A stretch of DNA of 57,792 nucleotides from an uncultured Flavobacteriaceae bacterium (GTDB lineage Bacteria > Bacteroidota > Bacteroidia > Flavobacteriales > Flavobacteriaceae): positions 1-57,792 of the forward strand of contig CANKUU010000021.1 of the NCBI GenBank assembly GCA_947486785.1, read 5' to 3'. A model generated the notes under the pieces. The model did no database searches. It worked only from the letters and a program-made list of their open reading frames with translations, and was not told the origin of the DNA. The position numbers and the translations under genes are program-made. This document shows positions 53,478 through 57,792 of this stretch, one piece after another (position 1 is the first letter of the stretch; every line of letters begins with the position of its first letter).

Positions 53478-55718
53478 TTATAGTAATTTCCTAATTAAAA
53501 CAGGTAGCAATAGTAAATCTACAATTAGGGCAGCCAATAGTGTTACGCTAACTAACAAGCCTATTGTTACACTTGGTTGATTTATAGAAAACAATAAAAC
53601 CATAAAACCGAAAAATAAAGTGAGTGTTGTAATTACTAATGCTCTACCCGTTTCGGCAAATGTAATAGCTAAGGCTTCTTCTTTACTTAGACCATTGGTT
53701 CTACTTAGCTTAAATCGGCCAAGAAAATGTATGGTGTCGTCCACCGCAATACCAAAAACAATGGCAAATACTACCGAGATTGTTGCCTCTAAAGGTATAT
53801 CGAGAAAACCCAATAAAGCGGCAGCAAACAGTAAGGGTAGTATATTAGGCAATAAGGAAATTACCACTAGTTTAAGGTTTTTAAAGAGAATAACCATGAT
53901 AAGCGCGACTAATAGCGAACCTATTAACAGACCATTGATAAGACTTTCTCTCACATAAATCGAGTTTTTATCTAATAAAATTCCTGTTCCAGTTAAACGA
54001 AATTTTACCTTACTGGTATCGGTTGCTGTTAAAATAAATGCGTTTAGGTCTTTATATACCTTGCTTATGGTATCTAAACCTACATCTAGTACCTTAGAAG
54101 TTATGCGCGACTTGGTTTCATCTGTATTTACAAATTTTGAAAATTGCCTTCTGGCGATCTTTTTCACCTCTTTTTTATAGAGTTCAAACTCTTTATTTTT
54201 ATTAGGTAATTTAAAAAATGCTGACTTATTTAAATGATTCGCTTTATGCAATGCTTTGTAGAAAGCATTTGCCGAGCTTACACTTTGAATAACTGGTATT
54301 GCCTTCATTTCTTGAACCACCTTTTCTATTTCTTGTGCAATTTCAAAATCTGTTATTTTGTATCCATTTTTGGTTATCACCGCTACTTCAAGGGGTCTAA
54401 AACCCGAATAATGATGTTGAAAAAATTCAAAATCATGTGCAATATCACTATTTAAAGGAAAGCTATTTTTAATCTGATAATTGGTGTTGATGTTAGATAT
54501 TCCTGCTATGCATATGATGCCGAAAAATAAACTGCCAAATAAAATACTTCTTGGGTTTTTCTTTGTAAACCTATTTGTTGCCTGTAAGCCTAATTGCCAT
54601 TTATTAGAGTTTACGTTTGTAGGTAAGAGGTATTTTTTATTTATCACTAAAAGTAATGGGCATGTAAAAAAGATTGTAGTAATAAAAGCTATTAAGACAC
54701 CAAGTGAAGCATTAACACCAAAACTACTTACAATGGTTGATTTAGAAGTTAAAAGAGAAGCAAAGCCAATAGAGGTGGTTAGTGAGGTTAACAAAGTAGA
54801 TACACCTACTTCTTTGAGCGTCATTTGCATTGCAATTTCTTGCTCAAAACCCTTTTTAATTTTTCCTAGATAATCATCTATAATATGAATAACATCTGAG
54901 GTGCCAACAATAAGAATAAGAATTGGGTAAAAAGCAGCTAGGGCATTTAGTTGAATATTATATGCAGAAAGTAGCCCCATAAATAATATCAGTGAGAGCA
55001 GAACAGATAATAACGATAGGGCAATAACGGTAAGACTTCGATAAACTAAAAATAAAATTAAAACTATTAAAATAGAGGCTGCTATGGTAGTAATTTGTAA
55101 TTCTCGTTTTTCCATTTCAACCAAAGCCTCATAAAAAAAAGATCTTCCTAGTAGGTGATATGTTGTGAAATTTGCTTCTTTTAGTCTTGAGCGAACAGCG
55201 TTAAGAAGTTCTTTGCTTCGCTCATAATCTAAATCATCAACTGTTTCAAGGGCTAAAACCAACGAGTTACCATCTTTAGCGATAAGTGAATTTATGAAAA
55301 GACCATCAGCCTTTATTTTTTTCCAGTCAGCCGCGTATTTAGTACTGTCTTTAAGATGAATAATTGGTAGTCTAGTATATCCTATAGGAGATTTTAGTGG
55401 ATAGAATAATGTTGTTAAGGATTGACTGTTGGTGACATAAGGAAATTTTTTAGCATCTACAGAAAATTGATGAAATTCGGTTAGAAACTTTTCGTCAAAA
55501 ACAGAATCTTGGTTTTCTATAGCAATGAGCAAAAAGTTGTCATCGGTACCAAAATCTTTAATGAAATCTTGATAGAAGGTTAAATCTTCATCACCTTCTG
55601 GAAAAAAGTCGCCAAAATCAAAGGAAAATTTAAGCTGTTTTAAAGACAGGGTGGCTAAAATTCCTAGTATTAAAAAAACAAAAAGTAATATTTTTTTTTG
55701 AGCCAATATTCTTTGCAT
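53478..55718 (-). CDS. MMPL/RND family transporter
   Basis: This inner-membrane exporter of 746 residues is built as two repeats. Each has one helix, a large periplasmic loop and five more helices. The first helix (ILLFVFLILGILATLSL) precedes FSFDFGDFFPEGDEDLTFYQ, typical of the family. DVIHIIDDYLG in the first half and GIAVDDTIHFLGRF in the second are the sterol-sensing-like, proton-coupling regions with paired aspartates. Members export lipids, hopanoids or drugs. No membrane-fusion or outer-membrane partner is adjacent. A full promoter (TTG at 55821-55819, 23 bases, TATATTTG at 55795-55788) lies upstream. Confidence 0.85.
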   Translation of the reverse strand: MQRILAQKKILLFVFLILGILATLSLKQLKFSFDFGDFFPEGDEDLTFYQDFIKDFGTDDNFLLIAIENQDSVFDEKFLTEFHQFSVDAKKFPYVTNSQSLTTLFYPLKSPIGYTRLPIIHLKDSTKYAADWKKIKADGLFINSLIAKDGNSLVLALETVDDLDYERSKELLNAVRSRLKEANFTTYHLLGRSFFYEALVEMEKRELQITTIAASILIVLILFLVYRSLTVIALSLLSVLLSLILFMGLLSAYNIQLNALAAFYPILILIVGTSDVIHIIDDYLGKIKKGFEQEIAMQMTLKEVGVSTLLTSLTTSIGFASLLTSKSTIVSSFGVNASLGVLIAFITTIFFTCPLLLVINKKYLLPTNVNSNKWQLGLQATNRFTKKNPRSILFGSLFFGIICIAGISNINTNYQIKNSFPLNSDIAHDFEFFQHHYSGFRPLEVAVITKNGYKITDFEIAQEIEKVVQEMKAIPVIQSVSSANAFYKALHKANHLNKSAFFKLPNKNKEFELYKKEVKKIARRQFSKFVNTDETKSRITSKVLDVGLDTISKVYKDLNAFILTATDTSKVKFRLTGTGILLDKNSIYVRESLINGLLIGSLLVALIMVILFKNLKLVVISLLPNILPLLFAAALLGFLDIPLEATISVVFAIVFGIAVDDTIHFLGRFKLSRTNGLSKEEALAITFAETGRALVITTLTLFFGFMVLLFSINQPSVTIGLLVSVTLLAALIVDLLLLPVLIRKLL

Positions 55719-55787
55719 GTGATGCGGAATGACTTTTGGTTAGCGGCCTACTTAAATGTTAAAACAGTTTATGCCAAATAGTAACAG

Positions 55788-55821
55788 CAAATATACTACC
55801 AATAGGATTATTATGACTCAA
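55788..55821 (-). promoter_or_regulatory. promoter of the MMPL transporter gene
   Basis: On the minus strand, TTG (55821-55819) and TATATTTG (55795-55788) are separated by 23 bases, ending 70 bases before the start codon. Confidence 0.45.
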
Positions 55822-56309
55822 TAAAGTATAAGTAAATACAAACTTATAGCATTTTTTAGATGAGAATCACCTTCTATTCGGCTAATATGTATTTTTTGAT
55901 AACCATATTATTTCAAGTAACTTATGCAACCAAACCGGCCAAGTCTAGCAAAGACGAATTTAGCTTTGGGTCTAAATTTTTTTTAAGTTTTTGATAGTTC
56001 TACTTTCTGTATATTTTATGGTTTAAGGCTGACTTGTAAAGTATATTAAGTCTGTTAAAAGTAATTAAGAACCTATTTTAGATTTTCAATATTGATTTTC
56101 GATTATAAATCGCTTTGGTTATTATTTTAGCTTCAGTAAAATGATAGGTGAAAATTTAAAAACTACATCTTAAAGTTGTGATTAGATTTATCTTCTTAAT
56201 AGGTTTCGTCTACTACCCCATTTGTACCAAGTAGCGTTTCGCAACCTATTATTTTATTAGTGTTTTTTTTGTAAATGTGCTGCGTTTTATGTTACTCCCT
56301 TTACAGTTT
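55822..56309. other. intergenic gap with one weak stem
   Basis: AATTTAG and CTAAATT (55957-55963 and 55972-55978), followed by T residues on the plus strand, form a weak terminator-like stem with no gene before it on that strand. Nothing else is seen. Confidence 0.35.
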
Positions 56310-57098
56310 TTATGGTTTTAACCAGTTATTCAAATCTAAGGTCCAATCATAATCGGAGTATCGAATCTCAATATTTTTTGTTGAGGGTATTAGTTGCTGG
56401 TTCTTTAAAATTTTCTTGATTCCTTTTTCAGATCCAAAATCTCCTCTAAACCAGCTAAACAGTGGTGTTACCACAACTTCATTTGTTTTATTATCAAAGC
56501 GTGTATTATTTTTTAGAAACAGGGCTGTACTGTTGCTTAATTGTTCATCTATATCCTCAGGAGTATAAATGGTTACTGGCGGACAATCCTTTGCGCCGCA
56601 ATTTAGCGCAAAATGTATTTGATAGTTTCGTTGGTTAACTCTAAGAGTTGTTTCAAATGTACTAGGAAACCATTTTTTAATTTTCCCTAAACCATAGGCC
56701 CATTGCGATTTTCTAATAATGCCATGTTCTATTAGAGCAAACGATATTGATTCACCGGCTATAAGAATGCGATTATCATTAAAAAAAGAATTACGATTTT
56801 CGTACAAATTAGGATTTTTTTTCAAAATTACTTGGATGTACGCATTGTAAATATTAATCCAAAATGCTAGTTTTTGTGCATCGGTTGGTAAACCCTCTTT
56901 TAACGCCTCTAAAGAAGTATTTGCTAATAATTCTTGATATTTGGTTGTGTTTTTTTCTAATCTGACAGCATTTAAAAATTGTTCTGATAGTTTGTTAAAA
57001 TCCTCTATAGTTTTATTCGAATGTTTCGCCTTGTTTGGTGAGCACGATAAAAAGGTTAAAGTTAAAAGCACTAGGATTCGTGTCAAATTGAAGCTCAT
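56310..57098 (-). CDS. DUF547 lipoprotein
   Basis: This protein of 262 residues has a lipoprotein signal (LVLLTLTFLSC, C19). The DUF547 domain shows DAQKLAFWINIYNAYIQVIL, ISFALIEHGIIR, FALNCGAKDCPP and the C-terminal VTPLFSWFRGDFG. The conserved cysteine and histidine positions give it a transglutaminase/protease-like appearance. Function is unknown; bacterial members are usually exported. It stands alone at the end of the window. Confidence 0.75.
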   Translation of the reverse strand: MSFNLTRILVLLTLTFLSCSPNKAKHSNKTIEDFNKLSEQFLNAVRLEKNTTKYQELLANTSLEALKEGLPTDAQKLAFWINIYNAYIQVILKKNPNLYENRNSFFNDNRILIAGESISFALIEHGIIRKSQWAYGLGKIKKWFPSTFETTLRVNQRNYQIHFALNCGAKDCPPVTIYTPEDIDEQLSNSTALFLKNNTRFDNKTNEVVVTPLFSWFRGDFGSEKGIKKILKNQQLIPSTKNIEIRYSDYDWTLDLNNWLKP

Positions 57099-57792
57099 AA
57101 ATTATCGGATAAGCGGTATCATGGTAAATATAATTAAAACCTGATTACTATTAGTTCGTTAAATAATCGAAAACTTTCGGTCGATCGAGGCACTAGAATT
57201 AAGGCACGTAATAGGTCTTTGGGGTAGGTCAAGAACAGGCTTAAATAATATAGGTTTAGAAAGTAAAATCGTTACTTTTTTAAGCTCACCCGAAAAATAC
57301 CTTAGTCTTTAAATTTTGCCATATTCGCTTTTATTCGTAACTTTTATGATCCACAACAGTGCTCTAAACATTGCGTTTTTAAATTAGACTATACCTACAA
57401 AATAACGTTTACATTTTGTATAAATAGCTTTTTAAAGGCTTCGTTTAGAAACCAATAAATTATATTTAACACTCTAGTTATATAGTACTTACGTTATTTA
57501 TAGTAACTAATAAATTTAATGGTTGTCCTTACAAAAACAACTATAATTAGTTTAGGTTAAAAGTATTTTTATTGATGTATTATCAGATCCTTAAAAAGGA
57601 GAAATCAACAACCTCAAATTTTCATGTTACAAGCTTTTTTTTGGCATCGTATTTTAAGTGCATGGCTTGACTTCGTTCTCCTTCTAATGTATCATTTTTG
57701 ATATTCTTTTGAACAGTAGGCTTCCCTAAAAATAGGACATTATAAAATTCGAATTTACTAACTTTAAATTCAAACTGTCAAAATGAAAAGCA
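57099..57792. other. gene-free end of the window
   Basis: AT-rich sequence without an ORF of useful length on either strand, and no clear RNA structure. A gene could begin beyond the edge. Confidence 0.4.

Noticed and set aside
1-57792. Prophage, insertion sequence, CRISPR or tRNA genes
   Set aside because: I found no transposase, integrase, phage structural gene, regularly spaced repeat array or tRNA-like fold on either strand.

Overview
The window is a chromosome segment of a marine-type member of the Bacteroidota, most probably the Flavobacteriaceae. The evidence is the AT-rich sequence, Bacteroidota promoter elements (TAnnTTTG), many families typical of the phylum (DUF5686 outer-membrane protein, PadR/PspC/DUF2807 cassette, AIM24, LETM1-related protein, DUF547, DUF2141, CIA30), a decayed type B T9SS sorting domain, serine palmitoyltransferase, and a sulfatase with its own formylglycine-generating enzyme beside L-fucose genes. 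The last point suggests a lineage feeding on sulfated algal polysaccharide. I saw no tRNA, rRNA, CRISPR array, prophage or insertion sequence.

Layout. 1-2.3 kb: decayed DNA with a relic of a T9SS type B protein. 2.3-5.3 kb: a DUF2147 protein and a DUF5686 outer-membrane protein. 5.4-14.3 kb: the most interesting block, nine same-strand genes. Four make or handle sphingolipid (serine palmitoyltransferase, GNAT-type putative ceramide synthase, NAD-dependent reductase, LysE-type membrane protein). Four more form a 2-aminoethylphosphonate route: PEP mutase, phosphonopyruvate decarboxylase, a cytidylyltransferase-aminotransferase fusion, and a CDP-alcohol phosphotransferase. Together they read as a pathway for a ceramide carrying an aminoethylphosphonate head group through a CMP-activated intermediate. 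14.47-14.59 kb: a candidate small RNA on the minus strand with promoter, hairpins and terminator. 14.8-16.9 kb: a YyaL/DUF255 thioredoxin-fold lipoprotein.

17.3-28.3 kb: a sugar-catabolic island. It holds an AraC regulator, relics of a zinc alcohol dehydrogenase and a KDG kinase, an UxaA-family dehydratase, a truncated tagaturonate reductase, a fuconolactonase, an SDR (likely L-fucose dehydrogenase), a FucP-type symporter, a sulfatase plus FGE, and galactokinase. The uronate/ketodeoxy-acid part is decaying while the fucose, sulfatase and galactose parts look intact. 28.3-34.3 kb: LytTR response regulator, thioredoxin reductase, an alpha/beta hydrolase, a second alpha-oxoamine-synthase homologue and a dipeptide epimerase.

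34.5-38.4 kb: a DUF2807 / PspC / PadR / DUF4870 cell-envelope cassette with a possible -1 frameshift tail on PspC, a small upstream ORF and a strong palindrome over a promoter. 38.4-50.6 kb: housekeeping and stress genes, including OxyR near an AhpD-like protein, a PBP4-type carboxypeptidase, a DEAD-box helicase and a flavoprotein. 50.6-57.8 kb: a rhodanese relic, a LETM1-related protein, a 34-residue membrane ORF, an MMPL/RND exporter and a DUF547 lipoprotein, separated by long gene-poor gaps.
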